A DNA stretch of 55,263 bases from an uncultured Clostridia bacterium. Lineage in GTDB: Bacteria; Bacillota; Clostridia; TANB77; CAG-508. The position numbers and the translations under genes were made by a program. How positions within the stretch are numbered: position 1 is the stretch's first letter; each line of letters begins with the position of its first letter. The notes below the pieces were generated by a model. That model saw only the letters and a list, made by a program, of their open reading frames with translations. It ran no database searches and was not told the DNA's origin. Below, in pieces: positions 41,176 to 51,910 of the stretch. The stretch lies in assembly GCA_944386135.1 (NCBI GenBank), contig CALWZW010000008.1:1-55263 (forward strand). The letters are read 5' to 3'.

Positions 41176-41321
41176 GCACCGACAAATCTTTACGCTTCTT
41201 TGATAACTTAACTAAATATAGTCAAATTATAAAAACAGAGAAAAGTTCTCACAAATGAGATTTGTCGAAAAAATTCCCAATAAATGGACGTAAATTAGTT
41301 GACAAAAGAACAAAACTTTGA

Positions 41322-41582
41322 CTTAATATTGATTCTTTAACAAAATTGTTTAAAATTGATAGAACAGGTATAACAAGGCATATAAATAATATTTATAAAG
41401 ATGAAGAATTGGAGGAAGATAGCACATGTGCAAAAATTGCACATATGGGTAATAATAAACAACAATATATTACAAAATATTATAATTTAGATATGATAAT
41501 ATCAATAGGATTTAGAGCAAATAAAGAATATATTTCTAGTATGGATCAAATGTTAGATAAATACTTAAAAGAGAATAAATAA
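41322..41582 (+). pseudogene. RhuM-family virulence protein fragment
   Basis: The readable piece (LNIDSLTKLFKIDRTGITRHINNIYKDEELEEDSTCAKIAH, then YYNLDMIISIGFRANKEY) matches the N-terminal DNA-binding part of RhuM-type proteins, normally about 330 aa. Upstream reading is closed by stops, and downstream the sequence ends after about 80 residues with no RhuM C-terminal domain. No ATG with a ribosome binding site opens it (TTG 41346 only). I read it as a decayed remnant, a sign of past mobile or accessory DNA here. Confidence 0.6.
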
Positions 41583-41692
41583 TGCGATTATTTATGATAA
41601 TCAATTAGAAGTTGGATAAATGTGAATCAATTCTTTATGAATAAAGATACTATTATTATGTAACAAATAAATACAAATTCGAATATAAGTTT

Positions 41693-41731
41693 CTAAAAAT
41701 TAAAGAAAGTTGCCAAATTATTAATTGACAA
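41693..41731. repeat. 39-bp direct repeat upstream of first FtsX permease
   Basis: Identical to 45385-45423, upstream of the second permease. It runs from CTAAAAATTAAAG to TTAATTGACAA and includes the TTGACA -35 box, so the promoter was duplicated with the gene. Confidence 0.85.
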
Positions 41732-41753
41732 GGAATAGAGGAGATGATATATA
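41725..41753 (+). promoter_or_regulatory. promoter of first FtsX permease
   Basis: TTGACA (41725-41730) and TATATA (41748-41753) with a 17-base spacer, ending 26 bases before the ATG. Confidence 0.7.
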
Positions 41754-41779
41754 TTAGATAGTAAAAAAAGGTGAAGTAT

Positions 41780-44539
41780 ATGAAGATAACAAGTAAATTA
41801 GCAATAAATTATATTAAGAAAAATAAGAATAAGAGCAAATTTTTAATATTAGGAATAGCACTTACCATGCTAATATTTATAATTACATTCATAGTACTTG
41901 GTAGTTATCAAGAATATATAATTAATATTATGAGATATGAAAGAAATTATGAAGCAGAATTTGCAAATATAACATATGAAAATGCATTAGAAATTGCAAA
42001 AGATGAGAACATAAAAGAAATATCAATAATACAAGATATAGGAACATCAGAAGAAAATTTTAGCAATAGTTCATCTCAAAGTGGAGTTGCCTCAGTTATG
42101 AAAATAAATATATCAGCTTTTGATGAAAATGCAATAAAAAATAATCACATTGAATTAACGGAAGGCAGATTTCCAGCTAATACTCATGAAATTGTATTAG
42201 GAGGAAATATACCAACCGAAGGAATTTTTATTGAACAAAATGAGAATGATACAGAATATATTGGACAAAAAATAGGAATAACAATAAATGGGAAAAAAGA
42301 GGAATATATAATTGTAGGAATTTCAGAAAATTTACCAAATAGTTCTTTTGGATTTAGTGCAAAGTGGATTATACCAGCTATTACATATTTTGATAAAGAT
42401 AATATTACTGAAGATACCATGATAGATGTATCAATACTTGCTAATGATATACAAAAAATATATAAAACTACAAATGAATTAGTACAAAAATTAAATTTAT
42501 ATGAAACAGAAGAACAAAAAGAAAAAAATTTAACTTATCATACAGATCTTTTATATTATGAATTGGTAAAAGTCCCTAAAGATCAAGAAGATACAACTAT
42601 TGGAAATTCAAAAGAATTTAAAGAAGATTTAAGAAATATTGTAATAGCAGTAATAACAATTATAGCTATTGCATCAATACTAACTATTAATATGATATTC
42701 AAAATAATATACAGAGAAAAAGTGCAAGAAGTTGGAATATTATCTTCTATAGGAATGAACAAAAAACAAAGAATAAAACTATTATTGAAAGAAACAATTA
42801 TCATAAGTACAATTGGAATATTTATAGGATTTTTAGTAGGAATAGTTGCTTCAATAATAGTGGTAAAATATATAAGTATTTTAGCTAGTGAAGCAGAGAA
42901 TGTAATAGGAGCTAAGATTCTATTCAATCCTAATGTAAAAATGTATGCTGTATTTCCAATAGTTCCACTACTTATATCTGTAGTACTAACATATGGAATT
43001 GCAATTATATCAAGTATTATACCACTAAAAAAAATTAATAAAATATCGCCTATAGAAGCCATTAAATATACTAATGAAATAGAAAAAATAAGAAGAAAAG
43101 ATATAAAAGTTTCTGGGATTATATCAAAGTTATTAAAACAGGAAGGTATACTTGCATATAAAAATGTAAGAAGAAATAATTCAATGTATAAGTCAATTCT
43201 AATATCGATTATGGTAAGCATTGTATTGGCTATTTCAATAAACCAACTTGCAAGCATTAGATTATTCAATGAATATGGAAATCAAAAAAATAAAACAATT
43301 AGTGGAAATTATATGATTTCAGTAAACAGCAATGAGCTAGAAGCAGAAGAAAATATTATAAATAAGCTAAAGGAAGAAGGATTAATAAACAGTTATATTA
43401 AGTATAAAGATTTGAATACTATGCAAAAATCTAAAATCGTAGTTTCAACTTCAGAAAATATGATAACAAAAGTAGGAAAAACATTAGCACAAAAAGGAAG
43501 AATAAATATAGAACAAATTGGAAATGAAACATTAATAGAAGCACGCGTTTTAACGGCTTCGGGAGATGCATATAATGAATTATTAAAAAAAACGGGATTA
43601 GAAAAACTTAATGAAAATGAATGCATATTATTAAATAAAGCTTTTGGTACCAAATATGAAGATAAAGATAATATTACAAAATATAAAGAAGGAGAAACAA
43701 TAATATTAAAAGAAATTGATAAAAAAATTATAGAAGAAAGCAATATGTTAAAAGAAGATAAAGAAGAAAAAAATCAGCAGGAGGAAAGTATATTAAATAA
43801 ACTATTGCAAAATACAGATACAAGTTCAGATAATCTAGAAAAAAACAATTTAATAAATAATAAATATAATTTGAAAATAGTTGCTGTTGCTAAAGAGAAC
43901 ATAAAATTTATTTCATCAGAATATAATTGTATGATATTAATAATAAATCCAGAAACATATAAAAAAATAGCAACTGCTAATAATACTGATATAGTATATA
44001 GTGACAATACGGTTTTTCCTATTTATATTGACTCAGATAATCCAAATAAAATAGATGAAGAATTGGAAAATTTAGAAGAAATTGACGGAACTAACTATGA
44101 CAGAATGAATTCGGGATTAGAAAAAAATAATTTGATTGAAAAAATTGTAATTTATATTTTTCTAATATTAATTATATTATTCAGTTGCTTGAATATATAT
44201 AATATAATATATTCTAGTATAATCCTAAGAAAAAAAGAATTAGCTATGTTAAAATCAATAGGAATGAGTAACAAGCAAATAAATAAAATGCTATTTTTTG
44301 AAGGTATATTTTATGGGGGTTATGGAATATTTTATGGAATAATAATAAGTTTAATTATATTATATGTAATGTATAATTTATTCATAGAAACAAGTTTATA
44401 TGACTTTTATATACCAATTGTAAATATTATATTATGTGTTGTGATAACTTATGCAATAATATTTTTATCTATTACGTATGGAAAAATAAAAGTAACTGAT
44501 AAAAATATTATAGATATCATAAAAAATGAAAACAATTAA
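41780..44539 (+). CDS. FtsX/MacB-type ABC transporter permease (copy 1)
   Basis: A 919-aa membrane protein. It has an N-terminal membrane helix (about 20-42), a large extracytoplasmic MacB-like domain, a first FtsX unit of three helices (EVGILSSIGMNKKQRIK then GIFIGFLVGIVASIIV), a second extracytoplasmic domain and a C-terminal FtsX unit (LAMLKSIGMSNKQINKMLFFEGIFYG). These permeases need an ATPase partner and act on lipids, peptides or antibiotics; none is next to it. ATG 41780 fits AAAAAGGTG with a 7-base gap better than the overlapping GTG at 41771. Paralogue of the gene at 45481. Confidence 0.85.
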   Translation: MKITSKLAINYIKKNKNKSKFLILGIALTMLIFIITFIVLGSYQEYIINIMRYERNYEAEFANITYENALEIAKDENIKEISIIQDIGTSEENFSNSSSQSGVASVMKINISAFDENAIKNNHIELTEGRFPANTHEIVLGGNIPTEGIFIEQNENDTEYIGQKIGITINGKKEEYIIVGISENLPNSSFGFSAKWIIPAITYFDKDNITEDTMIDVSILANDIQKIYKTTNELVQKLNLYETEEQKEKNLTYHTDLLYYELVKVPKDQEDTTIGNSKEFKEDLRNIVIAVITIIAIASILTINMIFKIIYREKVQEVGILSSIGMNKKQRIKLLLKETIIISTIGIFIGFLVGIVASIIVVKYISILASEAENVIGAKILFNPNVKMYAVFPIVPLLISVVLTYGIAIISSIIPLKKINKISPIEAIKYTNEIEKIRRKDIKVSGIISKLLKQEGILAYKNVRRNNSMYKSILISIMVSIVLAISINQLASIRLFNEYGNQKNKTISGNYMISVNSNELEAEENIINKLKEEGLINSYIKYKDLNTMQKSKIVVSTSENMITKVGKTLAQKGRINIEQIGNETLIEARVLTASGDAYNELLKKTGLEKLNENECILLNKAFGTKYEDKDNITKYKEGETIILKEIDKKIIEESNMLKEDKEEKNQQEESILNKLLQNTDTSSDNLEKNNLINNKYNLKIVAVAKENIKFISSEYNCMILIINPETYKKIATANNTDIVYSDNTVFPIYIDSDNPNKIDEELENLEEIDGTNYDRMNSGLEKNNLIEKIVIYIFLILIILFSCLNIYNIIYSSIILRKKELAMLKSIGMSNKQINKMLFFEGIFYGGYGIFYGIIISLIILYVMYNLFIETSLYDFYIPIVNIILCVVITYAIIFLSITYGKIKVTDKNIIDIIKNENN

Positions 44540-44549
44540 AATATATAAA

Positions 44550-44578
44550 CAGTGGCATTCCATAATAGAATGCCACTG
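44550..44578. other. hairpin after first permease
   Basis: CAGTGGCATTC (44550-44560) and GAATGCCACTG (44568-44578) are perfect complements. No T-run follows on the plus strand, so terminator function is unclear. It abuts the left inverted repeat of the secreted-gene cassette. Confidence 0.55.
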
Positions 44579-44580
44579 CC

Positions 44581-44594
44581 GAGCTGAAAGAGCA
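44581..44594. repeat. left 14-bp inverted repeat of secreted-gene cassette
   Basis: GAGCTGAAAGAGCA is the exact reverse complement of 45244-45257, bracketing the minus-strand secreted-protein gene. Confidence 0.65.
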
Positions 44595-44634
44595 AAAAAA
44601 TTTAATATTCGAAAATAGTTATAGCTTCAAGAAA

Positions 44635-45210
44635 TTATCCAGAGACACCAATAACTCCAACGAAGGTAACATCAGTATCGGAAGGAGCGGTATATTTAAA
44701 CTGAACTTCTTCATCTCGACTAATATCTTCGAATTGATGTGTTACTTGATTGTGTGAAGGGGTTAAAGCTATAGCACCATGAAAGTACTTACCACTGTAA
44801 ATGCATAGCTCAGCTGTACAGGAGTTACCAGTTCCATTAGGATATACAACACCAACAGCCCAGCAAATACGAGTACCTTTAATAGTTATGACGTTTCCAT
44901 ATTCTACTTGTCCTTTTTTTACAGGAGTAGTATCTACCTGTTTACTTTCGCCACTGTTTACTGTAATATTTGCTTTAGGTTCAATTTTACTGACATAAAA
45001 GTTCATACCAGTGGCGTCTTCTTGAGTAAGACCAAGGAAATCAAGAGCCTCATCGAGACTCATGTCAGATTCCTCAAGAGGAACAAAGTCTCCAAAAGTA
45101 TTACTCGCAGAAGATTCAGTAATAGATTCCGCAGCAAATGCCACAGTAGAAAAAGAAAGGCTTAACATCATGGCTATAGATATGATGGCAGTACAAAAAT
45201 GTTTTTTCAT
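44635..45210 (-). CDS. secreted protein of unknown function
   Basis: A 191-aa protein with a clear Sec signal peptide: KK at positions 2-3, a hydrophobic core AIISIAMMLSLSFSTVAF and a likely cleavage after AFA. The mature part has an acidic segment (LEESDMSLDEALDFLGLTQEDA), then a probable beta-rich domain with VKKGQVEYGN, RICWAVGVVYPNGTGN, CTAELCIYSGKYF and a C-terminal FVGVIGVSG. I do not recognise the family. Codon use is less AT-biased than in the neighbours, and the gene is flanked by 14-bp inverted repeats and set between two paralogous permeases on the opposite strand; both suggest acquisition. A GGAGG motif precedes the ATG. Confidence 0.75.
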   Translation of the reverse strand: MKKHFCTAIISIAMMLSLSFSTVAFAAESITESSASNTFGDFVPLEESDMSLDEALDFLGLTQEDATGMNFYVSKIEPKANITVNSGESKQVDTTPVKKGQVEYGNVITIKGTRICWAVGVVYPNGTGNSCTAELCIYSGKYFHGAIALTPSHNQVTHQFEDISRDEEVQFKYTAPSDTDVTFVGVIGVSG

Positions 45211-45243
45211 ACTAAATCCTCCAGTTTACAATTATAGAATGAA

Positions 45244-45257
45244 TGCTCTTTCAGCTC
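45244..45257. repeat. right 14-bp inverted repeat of secreted-gene cassette
   Basis: TGCTCTTTCAGCTC, exact complement of 44581-44594. Confidence 0.65.
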
Positions 45258-45384
45258 TATTACAAAAATGCCGGCATAATACCAACATCATTGTAATTAA
45301 AAAATGTGCGATTGTGTAGTAGCCGACTAGGCACTAACTATATTTATATATATCATAAATTTTATACAATTTTTATATAAGTTG

Positions 45385-45423
45385 CTAAAAATTAAAGAAA
45401 GTTGCCAAATTATTAATTGACAA
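45385..45423. repeat. 39-bp direct repeat upstream of second FtsX permease
   Basis: Identical to 41693-41731 and carries the same TTGACA. The following -10 is less clear than in copy 1. Confidence 0.85.
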
Positions 45424-45480
45424 ATATATTAATGTAATGATAAAAAGAAGATAACAAATTATAATATAAAGGGGAAATAA

Positions 45481-48114
45481 ATGAAAATAACAAGTGCCTT
45501 AGCTTTAAAATATTTGAGGAAGAATAAAAGAAAAAGTATTTCTGTTATTTCTGGAATAACAATTGTAACAATATTAATAGTAAGTATATTGCTACTATTA
45601 TCAACTTATCAATCATATATGGTAAATATTCAAAGAGAAAGAAAAAACTGGGAGATAGAGTTTAAAAGTATTAAATATAGCGACGCATTAGAAATTGAAA
45701 AGGATGAAAATGTAAAAGAAATATCTATAGTTAAAGAGTTGGGAATAGGAGATGAAAATTTCGGAGACGAAACAATCAATACCCGTGTACTAGTTAAAGC
45801 CTATGATGAAAATGCACTAAAGAACTTAGGAATTACGATAGATGAAGGACGCATACCTAAAAATGATAAAGAAGTAGTTAAAACATATAATATAAACTTA
45901 TACAATGAAGGACAAGCAATAGATATAGGAGATACATTCGAAATAACTTTAAACGAAACAAGAATGCAATATACAATTACTGGAATAGCAAGTGGAATGT
46001 CAGATTTGACAGGAGTAAAAAATGGGTATCTTCAAGGAGCAGCTATTACATATTTAGATAAAAATGATTTAAGTGAAAACGATATTGTAGATATAACAAT
46101 AATCACAAATAATATCAAAGATGTATATAAAACAGGAGAAAGACTAAGTAATTCGTTAAATCTTTATGAGACACATGAAGAAAAAATAAGTAATGTAACA
46201 TATAACACAGACCTTTTAAACTATGCAGGAGTTATAGGAGAAAATAACACTTTTACAAAAAATATAGTAGTTATAGCAATATTCTTAATATTATTAATTA
46301 CAATTTCAGCAATTATTATGATGTATACATCATTTAAAATAACATATTCTGAGAGAATAAGAGAACTAGGAGTACTTTCATCAATTGGAATGGATAAATC
46401 ACATAGAAAGAAAATGATATTAGAAGAAAGTACAATACTTGGAGCAATTGGTATTATATTAGGATTAATTCTAGGCATATTTTTATCATACTTTATAACT
46501 AAACTCTTGAACATACTTATTAATCAAGTTATATATAATGATATAATAAAAACATCAAATGAGATATTTCCAATTATTAATGGAGTAGAACTTAAACTAG
46601 TTATTCCATATACTTTGATAATATTATCTGTAATAATTGTATATGCAATAGTGTATATGTCAGCTATAATTTCGACAAGAAAAATAAATAACATGACACA
46701 ATTGGAAGCAATAAGAAATAATAAAAATAGTAGTATAAAAACAAGAAAATTAAAAACTCCTAAAATAACAGAGATGATATTTAAAGAAGAAGGAGTACTT
46801 GCATATAAGAATATTAAAAGAGATAATACCAAATATAAGACAATAGTAGCATCAATAACTATCAGTGTAGTACTATTTCTATCAGTAAGTGGGTTTATAG
46901 CTAACTTAAATTTAGAAAAAGATAATTCTACGGAAGATTATATAATAAGTACATCATATGGAAAAGCAAATGAAATCTCTAAATATTTATTAGACAATAA
47001 TTATATAGAGGACTATTACTACTATACTGTACTACCTAGATACGCACTAATAAAACAAGAAAATATTAGTAAAGAATTAAAAGAAATGAGTGAAAGTGGA
47101 TTAAATGTATTTACCACAAATGACGAACAAAATATTACAGTTTTAGTATACTCTATAAGTGATAATGAATATAAAGAAGTTTTACAAAATCTAGATTTAG
47201 AAGAACTAAAGGAAAATGAGTGTATATTAGTAAATTCAATAACAAATAACCAAAAAACAAAGTATGGTAAGAATATACCTATTACAAATTATAAAGAAAA
47301 TGATAAATTAATACTTAGCACAAATGAAATGGAAAATAAGGAATTAATAGAAAATGAAGAACTAGAAAATATTATAAATAACCTAGATAAAATTACAAAT
47401 GAAAAAGAAAATACAAGGCAGATAGATTACAAAAATAATACTTATGAATTCAATATAGTGAAAGTTGTAGATAATATTACTCCATACATCGAGTTAGATA
47501 ATTCTAATTTCCTAGCAATGCTTGTTAGTAGTAATACATTTGACAATATGATAAGAAATGAAGAGAAAAATGTAATAACTACAGAAATAAAAGTAATGAA
47601 GAAAAATATACTTGAAGAAAAAGAAAACGAAATAAAAGCAAAATTTGGAGAAGATATAACAATATCAAATATATATGAAGGAAGAATATCAGCATCAAGT
47701 GAAGAACGAATAAAAGAAGTGATTTTGTATTCATTTGTAGGATTAATTGCTGTTCTAAGCACAATAAATATATTTAATATAATATCTTCAAGCATAATTT
47801 TAAGAAGAAGAGAGTTCGCTATATTAAAATCAATAGGAATGAGCAAAAGAAAAATAAATAAAATGCTATTTTTAGAAGGAATATTTTATGGACTAAGAGC
47901 TTTAATATATGGTATTATCATCAGTACAATAATACTATTTATCATGTATTTGTTTATGATAGAAACAAAATTATATAGCTTTAGAATATCTTGGATAAAT
48001 ATTTTATATAGCTGTATGGCAACATATTTAGTAATATTTATTGCAATAGAGCACAGCAAAAATAAAATAGTAAATAAAAATATAATAGATGATATAAAAA
48101 ATGAAAATATATAA
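45481..48114 (+). CDS. FtsX/MacB-type ABC transporter permease (copy 2)
   Basis: An 877-aa paralogue of the 41780 gene with the same order of parts: N-terminal helix (TSALALKYLRKNKRKSISVI), MacB-like domain (ALKNLGITIDEGRIPKNDKEVV), first FtsX unit (RELGVLSSIGMDKSHRKKM), second extracytoplasmic domain and C-terminal unit (FAILKSIGMSKRKINKMLFLEGIFYG). The two ends are the best conserved between the copies; the extracytoplasmic domains differ, suggesting different cargo. AAAGGGGAA precedes the ATG. Again no ATPase gene is adjacent, so an ATPase elsewhere must serve both. Confidence 0.85.
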   Translation: MKITSALALKYLRKNKRKSISVISGITIVTILIVSILLLLSTYQSYMVNIQRERKNWEIEFKSIKYSDALEIEKDENVKEISIVKELGIGDENFGDETINTRVLVKAYDENALKNLGITIDEGRIPKNDKEVVKTYNINLYNEGQAIDIGDTFEITLNETRMQYTITGIASGMSDLTGVKNGYLQGAAITYLDKNDLSENDIVDITIITNNIKDVYKTGERLSNSLNLYETHEEKISNVTYNTDLLNYAGVIGENNTFTKNIVVIAIFLILLITISAIIMMYTSFKITYSERIRELGVLSSIGMDKSHRKKMILEESTILGAIGIILGLILGIFLSYFITKLLNILINQVIYNDIIKTSNEIFPIINGVELKLVIPYTLIILSVIIVYAIVYMSAIISTRKINNMTQLEAIRNNKNSSIKTRKLKTPKITEMIFKEEGVLAYKNIKRDNTKYKTIVASITISVVLFLSVSGFIANLNLEKDNSTEDYIISTSYGKANEISKYLLDNNYIEDYYYYTVLPRYALIKQENISKELKEMSESGLNVFTTNDEQNITVLVYSISDNEYKEVLQNLDLEELKENECILVNSITNNQKTKYGKNIPITNYKENDKLILSTNEMENKELIENEELENIINNLDKITNEKENTRQIDYKNNTYEFNIVKVVDNITPYIELDNSNFLAMLVSSNTFDNMIRNEEKNVITTEIKVMKKNILEEKENEIKAKFGEDITISNIYEGRISASSEERIKEVILYSFVGLIAVLSTINIFNIISSSIILRRREFAILKSIGMSKRKINKMLFLEGIFYGLRALIYGIIISTIILFIMYLFMIETKLYSFRISWINILYSCMATYLVIFIAIEHSKNKIVNKNIIDDIKNENI

Positions 48115-48150
48115 CCAGAAGGGGCAAGCTTTTGCACGCATTCTTAAGTA

Positions 48151-48200
48151 AAAAAGCAAATGTGTATTTCAGTTAGAAACAAAATTCACATTTGCTTTTA
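48151..48200 (+). terminator. intrinsic terminator
   Basis: AAAAGCAAATGTG (from 48152) pairs with CACATTTGCTTTT (from 48187). It ends the permease transcript. Confidence 0.75.
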
Positions 48201-48283
48201 AAAATTATAATTACCTCTTTATTTTTTCTAAAATATTAGATATAATTAGTTAATAATTATAATATATGAAATGGAGAAAAGAA

Positions 48284-48889
48284 ATGAATTTACCAAATAA
48301 ACTAACGGTTATAAGAATCTTACTTGTACCAGTAATGGTAATAATACCATTTTTAGGAATAGAGAGTACAATATTTAACATTCCTGTATCATACATAATA
48401 ATGGATATAATATTTATTATAGCATCTTTAACAGATAAACTAGACGGATACATAGCTCGCTCAAGAAACCAAGTAACAAATTTTGGAAAGTTTTTAGATC
48501 CAATTGCTGACAAAATATTAGTGTTAGCAGCAATGTTAATATTGGTAGAAAGAGGAAATTTGCCAGCTTGGATACCAATAATCGTACTAACAAGAGAATT
48601 TGCAGTATCAGCATATAGATTAATTGCGGTTGAGCAAGGAGGAAAGGTAATTGCAGCATCTATTTGGGGAAAATTAAAAACAGCAACTCAAATGGTTGCA
48701 ATAGCTCTTGCATTTATAGATATTAATGGAACAAATACATTCTTTAATTTTGTAGGCGGAGGACTTACAGGAGTAGAACTTTGGATAAATATATTAACAT
48801 CTGTACTTCTAACTATTTCCATAATTGCAACAATATTCTCTGGTTGGGATTATATAAAAGGTGGAAAAGAATTGTTAAAAGATAGATAA
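48284..48889 (+). CDS. pgsA: CDP-diacylglycerol-glycerol-3-phosphate 3-phosphatidyltransferase
   Basis: Makes phosphatidylglycerol-phosphate from CDP-diacylglycerol and glycerol-3-phosphate in the membrane. The CDP-alcohol phosphotransferase signature DKLDGYIARSRNQVTNFGKFLDPIAD (D-x2-DG-x2-AR-x8-G-x3-D-x3-D) is complete, beginning near residue 51, and about five membrane helices are seen. ATG 48284 is preferred: a GGAGA lies 8 bases upstream and the family starts MNLPNKLTVIRI; the upstream in-frame ATG overlaps that site. The protein is then 201 aa. ligA follows 26 bases on. Confidence 0.95.
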   Translation: MNLPNKLTVIRILLVPVMVIIPFLGIESTIFNIPVSYIIMDIIFIIASLTDKLDGYIARSRNQVTNFGKFLDPIADKILVLAAMLILVERGNLPAWIPIIVLTREFAVSAYRLIAVEQGGKVIAASIWGKLKTATQMVAIALAFIDINGTNTFFNFVGGGLTGVELWINILTSVLLTISIIATIFSGWDYIKGGKELLKDR

Positions 48890-48915
48890 GATTAAGAAAC
48901 GAAGGGAAATGTACA

Positions 48916-50909
<1,994 letters not shown>

Positions 50910-50928
50910 TATTTAAGGAGAGGCATTA

Positions 50929-51166
50929 ATGGAAAACTACACATTTGATGAATTTGAAAAAATATTAGATGATGGTTATCAAGTATATTTTACTTACTTA
51001 AAAAATAGATTTCTACTTTTTAAAACAACTGATAACTGCTATACTCAGAAATTAATAGCAGTTCGGACAAAGAAACCCACCACCAAGCCTTTCAATGGTA
51101 ACTAAAAAATATTTAATGGAAATATATTCATTTATGGAGGATGTAGAATACAAATATGATGTGTAA
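50929..51166 (+). CDS. 78-aa protein of unknown function, with one CGG +1 frameshift
   Basis: A small soluble protein, MENYTFDEFEKILDDGYQVY at its start, Tyr- and Phe-rich, with NPPPSLSMV in the middle and an acidic C-terminus. The frame breaks at GTT CGG (51064); dropping the C gives LIAVGQRNPPP and carries on to TAA 51164. AAGGAGAGG precedes the ATG. The end overlaps the start of the DUF120 gene (ATG 51156 or 51159), so they are translationally coupled only if the frame shift occurs, since unshifted translation stops near 51104. I do not recognise the family. Confidence 0.65.
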
Positions 51167-51533
51167 ACTAAAAGGAAAAGTAAAATCTGGACTTGGCGAA
51201 GGACACTTTTGGATAGATAAAGTAAGCAAAATTTTTAAAGAAAAGTACGGAATAAATTTGTTTTTAGGAACATTGAATATAGAGTTAAAACAAGATTATA
51301 TCTTACAAGATACAGATAAAATACTTCCTAATGAATATGGTGGTGAGTATGATGTACTAGTACAAGAATGTGAAATATTAGGAAATAAGGCGTATATTGT
51401 AAGACCAGAAAAAAATAATGTTTTAGGAGGAGACCATCCTCTAAATCTAATTGAAATTGTGTCAGATAAAAATCTAAGAAAAGAAAACAACCTAACAGAT
51501 AATGATGAAATGATAATACAAATTAACTCTTGA
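51156..51533 (+). CDS. DUF120/CTP-dependent riboflavin kinase-like protein
   Basis: A 125-aa protein matching the DUF120 family, the archaeal-type CTP-dependent riboflavin kinase that makes FMN. Key stretches: LKGKVKSGLGEGHFWIDK near the N-terminus, FLGTLNIEL (the GTLN substrate-binding motif), and YIVRPEKNNVLGGDHPLNLIEIVSDKNLRKENNLTDNDEMIIQ at the C-terminus (RP, H/E and NLR elements). It lacks the N-terminal winged-helix domain of some archaeal members. It is unusual in a bacterium, where the bifunctional RibF is standard. Start 51156 or 51159; both are ATG. Confidence 0.75.
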   Translation: MMCKLKGKVKSGLGEGHFWIDKVSKIFKEKYGINLFLGTLNIELKQDYILQDTDKILPNEYGGEYDVLVQECEILGNKAYIVRPEKNNVLGGDHPLNLIEIVSDKNLRKENNLTDNDEMIIQINS

Positions 51534-51557
51534 CAAGTTAAAAAATATATTATATAT

Positions 51558-51595
51558 AAAAGATATAGTTTTTATACTATATCTTTTATTTTTTA
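51558..51595 (+). terminator. intrinsic terminator
   Basis: AAAAGATATAGT pairs with ACTATATCTTTT, followed by ATTTTTTATTTTT. Confidence 0.85.
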
Positions 51596-51669
51596 TTTTT
51601 TATCGCACTAAGTTTAAGTGCAAAAATTTCTTTAGGAAATCTCCTAAAATAAATCGGTTAAATAAAACA

Positions 51670-51698
51670 TTGACAATACGTATAATACGTAGTAAAAT
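51670..51698 (+). promoter_or_regulatory. hicAB promoter with palindromic operator
   Basis: TTGACA (51670-51675) and TAAAAT (51693-51698) with a 17-base spacer. The spacer contains TACGTA-TAA-TACGTA, a palindrome placed where HicB would be expected to bind and repress its own operon. Confidence 0.65.
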
Positions 51699-51715
51699 AA
51701 GAAAGAAGGGATAAA

Positions 51716-51898
51716 TTGACCTTTAAAGAGTTAGAAAAATTGATTAAAGAAGATGGATGGTATCATTATGCTACAATTGGTTCACATTATCAATATAAAC
51801 ATAATATAAAACCAGGAAAATTCACAATACCTAAGCATTGTAAAGATGTAAAGAAAGGAACATTAAATTCGATTTTAAAACAAGCAGGATTAAAATGA
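51716..51898 (+). CDS. hicA: HicA toxin (mRNA interferase family)
   Basis: A 60-aa HicA, a dsRBD-fold toxin that cleaves translated mRNA. The fold signature MTFKELEKLIKEDGWYHYAT, the catalytic His in TIGSHYQYKH, and KFTIPKHCKDVKKGTLNSILKQAGL match the family. It starts at TTG 51716, with AAGAAGGG just upstream, and no better ATG is present. It is immediately followed by hicB (toxin first, the usual order). No CGG codon. Confidence 0.9.
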   Translation: MTFKELEKLIKEDGWYHYATIGSHYQYKHNIKPGKFTIPKHCKDVKKGTLNSILKQAGLK

Positions 51899-51910
51899 AT
51901 GGAGGATTTT

